A DNA stretch of 64,000 nucleotides from [Bacillus] enclensis (GTDB lineage: Bacteria; Bacillota; Bacilli; Bacillales; Bacillaceae_B), in contig NZ_KQ758483.1 of NCBI RefSeq assembly GCF_001456935.1, positions 496,001-560,000 on the forward strand. Direction: 5' to 3'. The translations under genes and the position numbers were made by a program. Below, in pieces: positions 1 through 7,069 of the stretch. Under the pieces are notes generated by a model. That model did not search any database, was not told where the DNA came from, and saw only the letters and a program-made list of their open reading frames with translations. Every line of letters begins with the position of its first letter. Positions within the stretch are counted from its first letter, which is position 1.

Positions 1-53
1 ATCACTACCTAACATTCCATCAGGAAATAAAAGACAGAAAGCCGAGGTATTAA
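1..53 (+). CDS. rsgA: Ribosome small-subunit GTPase RsgA, C-terminal end only
   Basis: Only the last 16 codons lie in the window, read in the frame that ends with TAA at 51-53. They translate to HYLTFHQEIKDRKPRY, and the RKPRY ending is typical of RsgA (CpgA/YloQ), a circularly permuted GTPase acting in 30S subunit maturation. In B. subtilis rsgA lies directly upstream of rpe, as here, with a gap of three bases. The call rests on the short tail plus gene order. Confidence 0.75.
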   Translation, partial: HYLTFHQEIKDRKPRY

Positions 54-56
54 GAA

Positions 57-710
57 ATGAAGATAGCACCATCAATACTTTCTGCAAATTTTGCAGAACT
101 GGGGAAAGAAATCAAGGACGTCGAAAATGGGGGAGCCGATTACATCCATATCGATGTGATGGACGGTCACTTCGTCCCGAACATCACAATGGGCCCGATG
201 GTTGTCAAAGCGGTACGGCCGCTCACGGACCTGCCGCTGGATGTTCACCTTATGATCGAGGATCCGGACCAGTATATAGAGGCATTTGCCGATGCCGGAG
301 CGGACTATATCACTGTACATGTCGAGGCAGCAGCCCACTTGCACAGAACCATCCAGCTGATCAAAAGCAAAGGTGTAAAAGCCGGAGTCGTTCTAAACCC
401 GGCCACTCCTGCTGAATGGGTGAAACCGATTCTTCAAGATATCGATATGGTCCTGTTAATGACGGTTAACCCAGGCTTTGGAGGCCAGTCATTCATCCCG
501 TCGGTCGTACCGAAAATAAAGCAAATACGCAGCTGGGCAGATGAAATCAACCCGAAACTTGAAATTGAAGTGGACGGCGGCATCAACACGGACACAGCAG
601 CGGTCTGTGCTGAAGCGGGAGCGGATGTATTTGTTGCCGGTTCCGCCATTTATAATAAAAATGACAGAGAGGCTGCGATCCAAGATTTAAGAAAATCGCT
701 GTCCAAATAA
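57..710 (+). CDS. rpe: Ribulose-phosphate 3-epimerase
   Basis: Interconverts D-ribulose 5-phosphate and D-xylulose 5-phosphate in the pentose phosphate pathway, in the cytosol. The 217-residue product has the expected length and a (beta/alpha)8 barrel pattern: start APSILSANFAELG, metal-binding region HIDVMDGHFVPN near residues 33-44, HLMIEDP near 64-70, the MTVNPGFGGQSF loop near 135-146, and the phosphate-binding end VDGGIN and AGSAIY. The ATG at 57 follows the rsgA stop by three bases, with GAGG about 10 bases upstream. It is probably cotranscribed with rsgA and thiN. Confidence 0.97.
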   Translation: MKIAPSILSANFAELGKEIKDVENGGADYIHIDVMDGHFVPNITMGPMVVKAVRPLTDLPLDVHLMIEDPDQYIEAFADAGADYITVHVEAAAHLHRTIQLIKSKGVKAGVVLNPATPAEWVKPILQDIDMVLLMTVNPGFGGQSFIPSVVPKIKQIRSWADEINPKLEIEVDGGINTDTAAVCAEAGADVFVAGSAIYNKNDREAAIQDLRKSLSK

Positions 711-717
711 TTTTAAT

Positions 718-746
718 GACTGATCCAGTAGTAATATGGATCAGTC
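718..746 (+). terminator. Hairpin between rpe and thiN, weak terminator or attenuator
   Basis: A perfect 9-bp inverted repeat (GACTGATCC / GGATCAGTC) with an 11-base loop. What follows is CTATTTAATATG, not a U tract, so it may pause or protect the transcript rather than terminate fully. thiN begins 24 bases downstream. Confidence 0.5.
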
Positions 747-770
747 TATTTAATATGTGAGGTGCAGAAA

Positions 771-1427
771 ATGGAATTTTGTATCGTAGCCGGGGGACCG
801 GAGAGGTATTTGCCGGATTTGAAAAAGTTCAATAATACAAATGTAAAATGGGTTGGTGTGGACCGGGGAGTATTCACCCTTCTGGAAAACGGCCTGGAAG
901 CAGAGGGTGCGTTCGGTGATTTTGATTCAGTGAGTTCAGCTGAATGGTCATTGATCACTGATCGAGTTGAAAAAGTAAACACATACAAACCCGAAAAAGA
1001 TGAAACGGACTTAGAGCTTGCCTTAAACTGGGTCCTCGGCCAAAACCCAGATTCCATCAAAATATTTGGAGCTACAGGAGGGCGTCTCGATCATTTCATG
1101 GGGAATGTCCAATTATTGATGCAGCCGACCCTTATAGATTCAGGAATAAAGAGCGAATTGATCGATGTTCAAAACCGTTTATGGGTCGTAAAGGCAGGAG
1201 AGCATGAAGTGATTGAACTCCCTTCCCATCAGTATATTTCATTTGTCCCAATGACCGGATCCGTCGAGGATCTTACACTTACCGGCTTCAAATACCCGCT
1301 AAAAAACCGGAATATTTTCCGCGGATCAACACTATGTATTAGTAATGAACTTATACAATCATCTGGTACTTTTTCTTTTACAAATGGCATATTAATGGTG
1401 GTAAGAAGCAGCGACAGCACTTCTTGA
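771..1427 (+). CDS. thiN: Thiamine pyrophosphokinase
   Basis: Transfers pyrophosphate from ATP to thiamine to give thiamine diphosphate. The 218-residue product carries the family's VAGGPERYLPDL start, the acidic FGDFDSV motif and KPEKDETDLELAL, and the diagnostic IFGATGGRLDHFMGN motif, followed by a beta-rich thiamine-binding C-terminal domain. A GTG at 762 is in frame, but GAGGTG (759-764) is a good Shine-Dalgarno site six bases before the ATG at 771, so I start there. It follows rpe as in B. subtilis (yloS). Confidence 0.95.
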   Translation: MEFCIVAGGPERYLPDLKKFNNTNVKWVGVDRGVFTLLENGLEAEGAFGDFDSVSSAEWSLITDRVEKVNTYKPEKDETDLELALNWVLGQNPDSIKIFGATGGRLDHFMGNVQLLMQPTLIDSGIKSELIDVQNRLWVVKAGEHEVIELPSHQYISFVPMTGSVEDLTLTGFKYPLKNRNIFRGSTLCISNELIQSSGTFSFTNGILMVVRSSDSTS

Positions 1428-1528
1428 CCCAATTCAAAAAGAAGACGTACTTACATGCAACTGCTTGAATAGACTGAAATGATGTCAAGCGAAACATTAT
1501 GTTCTTTAGATTGCGGGGAGGGACTAAA

Positions 1529-1609
1529 ATGCGATTTTATACAATCAAATTACCAAAGTTCTTGGGCGGGCTTGTTCGAGCGATGTTAGGAACATTCAAA
1601 AAGGAATAA
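1529..1609 (+). CDS. spoVM: Stage V sporulation protein M (26 residues)
   Basis: A short gene reading MRFYTIKLPKFLGGLVRAM then LGTFKKE. It differs from the 26-residue B. subtilis SpoVM only by a few conservative changes. SpoVM is an amphipathic helix that recognises the curved forespore outer membrane, anchors the SpoIVA coat basement layer and is a substrate/inhibitor of FtsH; Pro9, conserved here, is known to matter for curvature sensing. GGGGAGGGA at 1514-1522 is a strong ribosome site before ATG 1529. Transcription is expected from the mother-cell sigma-E; I could not assign a clear sigma-E promoter. It shows the organism is an endospore former. Confidence 0.97.
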   Translation: MRFYTIKLPKFLGGLVRAMLGTFKKE

Positions 1610-1620
1610 TGTTGGGTTTG

Positions 1621-1649
1621 AAGGCAGCAGGGGGCTGTCTTCTTTTTTT
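1621..1649 (+). terminator. Rho-independent terminator after spoVM
   Basis: AAGGCAGC / GCTGTCTT stem with one G-U pair and a short G-rich loop, followed by CTTTTTTTG. It closes the spoVM transcript 12 bases after the stop. Confidence 0.85.
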
Positions 1650-1828
1650 GATTTAGATTGCAATTCTGTATTTGAGTGATTGATTTGTTTTGAAAAGAGT
1701 TTTTTTGGATGAGATCAATGGTTTTTTTATTATAAATGAAAAAAGTAAACGGATTCCAAACGTAAACATGGGTTTTCAGGATGAATTGGCAGTTGGTGTT
1801 ATACCCGTGCAGGTGTTTGTGATCCGGT

Positions 1829-1940
1829 TTTCAAGATTTACGGTCCACTTTTGAAAAATACAAGCCACTTTTCAGATTTACAGGCCAGATCTCGAAAATA
1901 CGATCCACTTTCACCGAAATACGAGCAACTTGTCGAAAAA
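1829..1940. repeat. Degenerate tandem array, about five copies, period 20 bp
   Basis: Copies of a unit approximating TTCRAAAATACRRGCCACTT recur with 20-bp phasing. The CCACTT-like cores begin at about 1841 (CGGTCCACTT), 1861 (CAAGCCACTT), 1881 (CAGGCCAGAT), 1901 (CGATCCACTT) and 1922 (CGAGCAACTT), each preceded by an A/T-rich half such as GAAAAATA or GATTTA. It does not encode a sensible protein in any frame. Function unknown. Confidence 0.8.
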
Positions 1941-2048
1941 TCTTTAAGCTTCAAGGATTCAGCGGCCTTCATGACTCGGTTAAATGGTTAAGTGATTTCG
2001 ATGGCTATTTCATTGACTGATACGCCTTTTCCGTGGGGGCATGAGCGG

Positions 2049-2160
2049 AATCTTTTAATTTTGCCCTGTAATCTTTGAATTAGTGCCGTTAATCTTTTAA
2101 TTTATAACATTAATCTTCGAAATTCCCACGATAATCTTTCAATTTCACTGATTATTCCGT
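2049..2160. repeat. Degenerate tandem array, five to six copies, period 21 bp
   Basis: AATCTTT-like cores start at 2049, 2070, 2091, 2112 and 2133, exactly 21 bp apart, with a decayed sixth near 2154. Each copy reads roughly AATCTTTNAATTT followed by a variable C-rich 7-8 bases. The unit is unrelated to the neighbouring 20-bp array. In-frame stops exclude a coding role. Function unknown. Confidence 0.82.
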
Positions 2161-2202
2161 CACTAGGAAAAATATGGAATATGATTACCTCTTACCAACA
2201 AT

Positions 2203-2233
2203 AAAAAAACCTGCAGAGAACCACCCGGCAGGC
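2203..2233 (-). terminator. Minus-strand terminator-like hairpin
   Basis: CCTGC at 2210-2214 pairs with GCAGG at 2228-2232 and an A7 run lies at 2203-2209. Read on the minus strand this is a short stem followed by seven T. No minus-strand gene is recognisable upstream of it in that direction, so it may be a relic or may come with the adjoining repeats. Confidence 0.4.
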
Positions 2234-2277
2234 AAAATCATCACAGATCCATTTGTCAGTCCCTATTTCTCAAAGCC

Positions 2278-2795
2278 CTTCCGCTTTTCGAATTGTCCAG
2301 CTCCAAGGCTAGAGACTCGAGACATAAGCCATGCCATCCAAAAAGGCAAACCCCGCCTTTCCGGCTGCCCTGTCTTATGCTTGTCGTCTCTGAGCGAGCC
2401 GCCTCCGCTTTTCTGGCTGTCCAGCTCCAGGTCTTAGAGGCACATGTCATAAGTCAAACCGGCCAAGAAGACAAAGAACGCCTTCCCGTCCGGTTCGTCT
2501 TATGCCACCCGCCTCTGAGCAAAGCCCTTCCGCTTTTCTACCTGTCCAGCTCCAGTGGTCTGCTCCCGTTTGAAAATTAACCTTTGGCTTTTGAGGCAAA
2601 AAACGCCTCTAAAGCCAAAGAACATTTTTCAAAGGGAGCAAAACGCCCACTTCCGCTTTTCTGGCTGTCCAGCTCCAAGGCTTAGAGGCACATGTCATAA
2701 GACGAATCGGCCAAGAAGGCAAAGAACGCCTTCCCGTCCGATTCGTCTTATGCCACCCGCCTCTGAGCAAAGCCCTTCCGCTTTTCAAGCTGTAA
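2278..2795. repeat. Tandem run of four ~124-bp hairpin units plus a partial fifth
   Basis: A shared boundary sequence CTTCCGCTTTTC-N3-CTGTCCAGCTCC recurs at 2278, 2402, 2527, 2650 and (partial) 2775, spacings 123-125 bp. Units 2 and 4 contain matching interiors: TTAGAGGCACATGTCATAAG, a variable arm, a GCCAAGAAGRCAAAGAACGCCTTC core, the complementary arm, then TTATGCCACCCGCCTCTGAG. In unit 4 the arms CATAAGACGAATCGG and CCGATTCGTCTTATG pair perfectly over 15 bp. Unit 3 has the same boundaries but a different hairpin: CTTTGGCTTTTGAGGC pairs with GCCTCTAAAGCCAAAG at one mismatch, enclosed by TGCTCCC / GGGAGCA. Unit 1 is a diverged version. Short open frames crossing these units are artefacts of the repeat. 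Confidence 0.88.
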
Positions 2796-2938
2796 AGTAT
2801 TTTTTCTTGAAAGCTTTTAATTGAACTGTTGCATTATGGGAGCGTGTGTGATAAATTATTAAAGTATCTTTATGATAAAAGCGAAATGTAGAACTGAAAT
2901 GTAACTTCAGCTTCTTGTTAGTGAGGAGGGAATAGATT

Positions 2939-3127
2939 ATGGCAAAGAAATGCGTAGTAACAGGCCGTAAAGCTAGCGCTGGTAACGCTCGCTCTCACGC
3001 GATGAATGCGAACAAGCGTACTTGGGGTGCTAACCTGCAAAAAGTTCGTATTCTTGTAGACGGTAAGCCTAAAAAGGTTTGGGTTTCTGCAAGAGCGTTG
3101 AAATCAGGTAAAGTTGAGCGTGTATAA
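2939..3127 (+). CDS. rpmB: 50S ribosomal protein L28
   Basis: A 62-residue basic protein beginning [20 protein letters not shown], characteristic of bacterial L28, with the C-terminal half [20 protein letters not shown]. It is a component of the large ribosomal subunit. GAGGAGGG lies nine bases before the ATG. The zinc-type Cys pairs of some L28 paralogues are absent apart from Cys5, so this is the Cys-minus form. It stands alone between the repeat block and its own terminator. Confidence 0.97.
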   Translation: MAKKCVVTGRKASAGNARSHAMNANKRTWGANLQKVRILVDGKPKKVWVSARALKSGKVERV

Positions 3128-3144
3128 TACTTAAACAAATGAGG

Positions 3145-3173
3145 AGACGTCTTTCTTGAAGGGCGTCTTTTTT
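3145..3173 (+). terminator. Rho-independent terminator after rpmB
   Basis: AGACGTCTTT pairs with AAGGGCGTCT (two or three G-U pairs) around a CTTG loop, followed directly by TTTTTT. It makes rpmB monocistronic. Confidence 0.85.
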
Positions 3174-3324
3174 CTATTTATAAGAGTAATGCGCCGGAAA
3201 ATGGAAAAAATGATAGATACTGAGTTCATAAATAGTGCCTGGAGTATACTTTAGCTTTCAAAAAGTGCATAGTTATAGTAAAATGTTTTTAGCCAAGCAT
3301 GTATTTAAAGGGGGAGAACATTCC

Positions 3325-3687
3325 ATGTCCATCGAATTGAAAACGCAGTACGGACAAATTGATATTACGAATGATGTCATTGCAATGATTGCTGGAGGTG
3401 CAGCGGTGGATTGCTACGGAATTGTTGGAATGGCTTCAAAGAATCAGATAAAAGACGGTTTTACAGATATCCTACGTAAAGAAAATTTCACTCGCGGAGT
3501 GATTGTTCGTCAAGATCAAGAGGAAGTACATATTGACATGTATATTATTGTGAGCTATGGTACAAAAATTTCTGAGATTGCTCATAACGTACAATCCAAG
3601 GTTAAATATACCCTTGATAAGACCGTCGGCTTGGCGGTAGATTCAGTAAATATTTTTGTGCAGGGGGTTCGAGTTACGAACCCGTAG
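3325..3687 (+). CDS. yloU: Asp23/Gls24-family protein YloU
   Basis: A 120-residue Asp23/Gls24-family protein, nearly identical in pattern to B. subtilis YloU: MSIELKTQYGQIDITNDVIA, the glycine-rich AGGAAVDCYGIVGMAS segment, and the C-terminal KTVGLAVDSVNIFVQGVRV. The family associates with the cell envelope; YloU's precise role is not settled. An in-frame upstream codon at 3235 was rejected because AAAGGGGGA (3307-3315) sits just before ATG 3325 and homology begins there. A weak promoter candidate (TTTCAA at 3256, TAAAAT at 3279, 17-bp spacing) precedes it. It is followed 15 bases later by fakA, its usual partner gene. Confidence 0.93.
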   Translation: MSIELKTQYGQIDITNDVIAMIAGGAAVDCYGIVGMASKNQIKDGFTDILRKENFTRGVIVRQDQEEVHIDMYIIVSYGTKISEIAHNVQSKVKYTLDKTVGLAVDSVNIFVQGVRVTNP

Positions 3688-3702
3688 TGAGGAGGAAGAT
3701 TT

Positions 3703-5367
3703 GTGTCGATTACATCTTTGGAAGGAAAGCGTTTTGCCGAAATGGTCATCCAGGGGGCTGCAAAGCTTTCTGCCAATGCGCAGCTGGTTGATGCGCTGAA
3801 CGTATTTCCTGTTCCTGATGGTGATACTGGAACAAACATGAATTTATCAATGACTTCAGGTGCAAAAGAAGTTAAACAAAACACCCAAGAACATATAGGT
3901 AACGTTGCTTCTGCACTCTCTAAAGGGTTATTGATGGGGGCCAGGGGTAACTCCGGTGTTATCCTTTCCCAGTTATTTAGAGGATTTGGAAAGGCCATTG
4001 AAGGCAAAAGCTCTTTAACAAGCAAGGAATTTGCGGATGCACTGCAGTCTGGTGTGGAAACAGCTTATAAGGCTGTCATGAAACCGGTTGAAGGAACGAT
4101 TTTGACTGTGGCAAAAGATGCAGCCAAAAAAGGTGTGAGTTCAGCACAAAAAGAAAGCGACTTTATAAAGTTGATGCAGGATATCGTAGATGAGGCAAAG
4201 GCTTCCCTCGATCGTACTCCCGACCTTCTGCCAGTGTTGAAGGAAGTAGGGGTTGTCGACAGCGGCGGCCAAGGATTATTGTTCGTCTATGAAGGGTTCC
4301 TGGCTGAATTGAAGGGTGAAAAAGTATCCGATCAGGTATCATTGCCATCCATGAACGATCTTGTGAGTGCAGAACACCATAAGGCTGCCCAGGATTTCAT
4401 GAGCACCGAGGATATTGAATTCGGTTATTGTACAGAGTTCATGGTCAAGTTCGAGGAAGATAAGAAGGCATTCAATGAAGAAGACTTCCGTAATGACCTG
4501 AGCGAATACGGAGATTCACTGCTTGTAATCAGCGATGATGAGCTGGCAAAAGTACATATCCACTCAGAACAGCCCGGGAATGTATTGAGCTATGGACATA
4601 AATACGGCAGTCTCATCAATATTAAGATTGAAAATATGAGACAACAGCACAGCAGTATCGTTGGAGAATCCCACACGGCAAAACCTGAGGCCCCGCCTGT
4701 TAAAAAGGAAGTGGACTTTGCCATTGTGACAGTTGCGATGGGTGAAGGGATTTCTGAACTCTTCAAGAGTATCGGTGCCACTGCGGTAATCGAAGGCGGA
4801 CAGACGATGAATCCGAGCACGGAAGATATCGTAAAGGCCGTGGAAGAAGTGAATGCCAAGAAAGTCATTATCATGCCTAATAATAAGAATATTATCATGG
4901 CAGCGGAACAGGCGGCGGAAGTGCTTGGTGCAGAAGTTGCTGTCGTACCGACGAAGACTGTTCCGCAAGGAATGGCTGCTTTGCTCGCTTTCAATCCAAC
5001 CGCTTCTGTAGATGATAATAAAAAGGCAATGAGTGAAGCTTCACAGCAAGTGAAGACAGGTCAGATCACTTATGCGGTAAGAGATACGAATATTGACGGT
5101 ATGGCAATCTCGAAGGATGACTTCATGGGAATCTCTGAAGGCAAAATCGTGATCGCCGAGAAGGATCGTCAGCAGACAGCAAAAAGTCTATTGGACGAGA
5201 TGCTCGATGAAGATTCTGAAATTCTTACCATCCTCTACGGTGAAGATGTGTCTGAAGAAGATGTAACTTTATTACAGGAATATGTAGAAGAACACTATGA
5301 AGATGTGGAAGTGGAAATTCATAACGGAAAACAGCCACTTTACTCCTATATTTTTTCAGTTGAATAA
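3703..5367 (+). CDS. fakA: Fatty acid kinase catalytic subunit FakA (YloV)
   Basis: The ATP-binding subunit of fatty acid kinase; with a FakB (DegV-family) protein carrying the acyl chain it makes acyl-phosphate, which PlsX/PlsY feed into phospholipid synthesis. The 554 residues show an N-terminal DhaL/Dak2 kinase domain with the metal-binding NVFPVPDGDTGTNM motif (about 28-41), GARGNSGVILSQLFRG, and VVDSGGQGLL, a linker, and a C-terminal DegV-like domain. The start is GTG 3703 with GAGGAGGAAG upstream. Two genes related to acyl-phosphate use (plsX, fabD) lie further downstream in this window. Any FakB partner is outside it. Confidence 0.94.
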   Translation: MSITSLEGKRFAEMVIQGAAKLSANAQLVDALNVFPVPDGDTGTNMNLSMTSGAKEVKQNTQEHIGNVASALSKGLLMGARGNSGVILSQLFRGFGKAIEGKSSLTSKEFADALQSGVETAYKAVMKPVEGTILTVAKDAAKKGVSSAQKESDFIKLMQDIVDEAKASLDRTPDLLPVLKEVGVVDSGGQGLLFVYEGFLAELKGEKVSDQVSLPSMNDLVSAEHHKAAQDFMSTEDIEFGYCTEFMVKFEEDKKAFNEEDFRNDLSEYGDSLLVISDDELAKVHIHSEQPGNVLSYGHKYGSLINIKIENMRQQHSSIVGESHTAKPEAPPVKKEVDFAIVTVAMGEGISELFKSIGATAVIEGGQTMNPSTEDIVKAVEEVNAKKVIIMPNNKNIIMAAEQAAEVLGAEVAVVPTKTVPQGMAALLAFNPTASVDDNKKAMSEASQQVKTGQITYAVRDTNIDGMAISKDDFMGISEGKIVIAEKDRQQTAKSLLDEMLDEDSEILTILYGEDVSEEDVTLLQEYVEEHYEDVEVEIHNGKQPLYSYIFSVE

Positions 5368-5374
5368 AAGGATG

Positions 5375-5408
5375 AAGGGGACAGTGCCAAACATGCGCCT
5401 GTCCCCTT
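5375..5408 (+). terminator. Hairpin after fakA
   Basis: A perfect 10-bp stem AAGGGGACAG / CTGTCCCCTT with a 14-base loop, followed by ATATTATG, so the U tract is poor. It resembles two other GGGACTG-type palindromes in this window at 21681 and 34279. Confidence 0.65.
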
Positions 5409-5461
5409 ATATTATGTTAAAATAGAAGTAGTTTGCTTGTTTAGACAGGGGGAAATCTACG

Positions 5462-6124
5462 ATGAAGTACAAAAGTGTATTTGATATTATCGGTCCTGTT
5501 ATGATCGGACCATCAAGCTCCCATACTGCAGGGGCTGCTCGGATCGGAAGGATTGCACGCAACCTTTTCCGCCGGGAACCAAAGTGGGTCAAGATTTCAT
5601 TTTACGGTTCTTTTGCGAAAACGTACAAAGGACATGGTACCGACGTAGCGATCATCGGGGGAATCCTGGATTATGATACGTTTGACGAGCGCATCATCCA
5701 TTCAATCGATCAGGCACGGAAAAAAGGGATCAGAGTCAAATTTCAGGAAGAGGATGCCGTTACGGATCATCCGAATACTGCGCGTATACAAATGGGCGAT
5801 GATCAGGGTGAATTGGATCTTGTCGGCATCTCGATAGGAGGCGGAAAGGTGGAAATCATCGAATTAAATGGTTTTGAACTGAAACTGTCAGGTCATCACC
5901 CAGCCATACTGGTAGTCCATGATGACCGCTTCGGTGCGATTGCATCCGTGTCCAATATTCTTGCCAAACATAAGTTGAACATCGGTCACATGGATGTTTC
6001 CAGAAAAGAGAAAGGCAAAATGGCACTGATGACCATCGAAGTGGATCAACCGATAGATGAAGCTGTAATCGAAGAGATTACATCACTCTCCAATATCACA
6101 CAGGTAACAAGGATCTCAGATTAA
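5462..6124 (+). CDS. sdaAB: L-serine dehydratase, iron-sulfur-dependent, beta subunit
   Basis: The beta (SdaAB) subunit of the [4Fe-4S] L-serine dehydratase, which deaminates serine to pyruvate and ammonia. The 220 residues carry the FDIIGPVMIGPSSSHTAGAAR motif region near the N-terminus (residues 6-26) and a C-terminal ACT domain (GHHPAILVVHDDRFGAIASV onward, about residues 145-220), likely for serine sensing. The ATG at 5462 has AGGGGGA 10 bases upstream. It is followed by the alpha subunit after 51 bases, as in other bacilli that split the enzyme into two chains. Confidence 0.95.
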   Translation: MKYKSVFDIIGPVMIGPSSSHTAGAARIGRIARNLFRREPKWVKISFYGSFAKTYKGHGTDVAIIGGILDYDTFDERIIHSIDQARKKGIRVKFQEEDAVTDHPNTARIQMGDDQGELDLVGISIGGGKVEIIELNGFELKLSGHHPAILVVHDDRFGAIASVSNILAKHKLNIGHMDVSRKEKGKMALMTIEVDQPIDEAVIEEITSLSNITQVTRISD

Positions 6125-6136
6125 ATCATTATTTTT

Positions 6137-6151
6137 ATGAGAACGTTTACA
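6137..6151 (+). promoter_or_regulatory. Candidate catabolite-responsive element (cre)
   Basis: ATGAGAACGTTTACA matches the CcpA consensus WTGNAANCGNWWNCW at every fixed position except one (G for A at position 5). It lies between sdaAB and sdaAA, where a bound CcpA could act as a roadblock. This is a motif match only. Confidence 0.35.
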
Positions 6152-6175
6152 TCATCATTGTAAGGGGGTTTCTAT

Positions 6176-7069
6176 ATGTTTAGAAATGTTGCCGAGTTAA
6201 TCGAACTGGCGGAAAGTCAAGATAAAAAAATATCGGACATCATGATTGAACAAGAGAAAGAATTCACGGGGAAATCATTTGATGAGATTTATGCCCAAAT
6301 GGAAAAGAACCTGGAGGTCATGGAGCAGGCTGTGGCACGCGGACTGGAAGGTGTAAAATCACATTCCGGACTGACAGGCGGAGATGCTGTCCTCCTTCAG
6401 AAATATATTGAAAAAGGGAAATCTTTAACAGGAGACACAATATTGGATGCTGTAAGCAAAGCCGTTGCTACAAACGAAGTAAATGCAGCAATGGGAACAA
6501 TATGTGCCACTCCCACAGCAGGTTCAGCCGGGGTTGTTCCGGGTACTTTGTTTGCTGTGAAAAACAAATTGAATCCGTCTAAAGATGAAATGGTGAGATT
6601 CTTATTCACTTCCGGTGCTTTTGGTTTTGTGGTTGCAAATAATGCATCAATATCAGGGGCTGCCGGTGGGTGTCAGGCTGAAGTGGGCTCGGCAAGCGGA
6701 ATGGCTGCGGCGGCGATCGTTGAAATGGCAGGCGGTACGCCGAGTCAATCTGCAGAAGCGATGGCCATTACGTTGAAGAATATGCTTGGGCTGGTGTGTG
6801 ACCCGGTAGCAGGATTAGTGGAAGTCCCATGTGTAAAACGAAACGCCATGGGGGCCGCCAACGCAATGGTTGCAGCGGATATGGCACTTGCAGGCATCAC
6901 CAGCCGCATCCCTTGTGATGAAGTGATTGATGCTATGTATAAAATCGGTCAAACAATGCCTGTCGCCTTGAGGGAAACGGCACAAGGGGGATTAGCCGCA
7001 ACACCTACCGGCAGGGAACTTGAAGCGAAAATTTTCGGGGTTTCTCTGAATAAACGTGAAGATTCCTAA
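6176..7069 (+). CDS. sdaAA: L-serine dehydratase, iron-sulfur-dependent, alpha subunit
   Basis: The catalytic alpha subunit, 297 residues. Visible are MGTICATPTAGSAGVVPG, a block rich in small residues (SISGAAGGCQAEVGSASGMA) and LVCDPVAGLVEVPCVKRNA, which together contain the Cys residues expected to hold the oxygen-sensitive [4Fe-4S] cluster. GTAAGGGGG precedes ATG 6176. The 3' end overlaps recG by 14 bases, so recG may be translationally coupled to it. A possible cre site lies just upstream. Confidence 0.95.
   Translation: MFRNVAELIELAESQDKKISDIMIEQEKEFTGKSFDEIYAQMEKNLEVMEQAVARGLEGVKSHSGLTGGDAVLLQKYIEKGKSLTGDTILDAVSKAVATNEVNAAMGTICATPTAGSAGVVPGTLFAVKNKLNPSKDEMVRFLFTSGAFGFVVANNASISGAAGGCQAEVGSASGMAAAAIVEMAGGTPSQSAEAMAITLKNMLGLVCDPVAGLVEVPCVKRNAMGAANAMVAADMALAGITSRIPCDEVIDAMYKIGQTMPVALRETAQGGLAATPTGRELEAKIFGVSLNKREDS

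Noticed and set aside
1829-2795. Possible CRISPR array or origin iterons in the repeat-rich block.
   Set aside because: The short repeats are degenerate and directly adjacent without unique spacers, the long units carry internal hairpins, and no cas or replication-initiator gene is present.
2174-2824. Four open frames of 64-95 codons on both strands over the hairpin repeats (2174-2437, 2256-2450, 2293-2580, 2555-2824).
   Set aside because: They track the inverted and tandem repeats, have no ribosome sites or family resemblance, and translate the same repeat in different frames.
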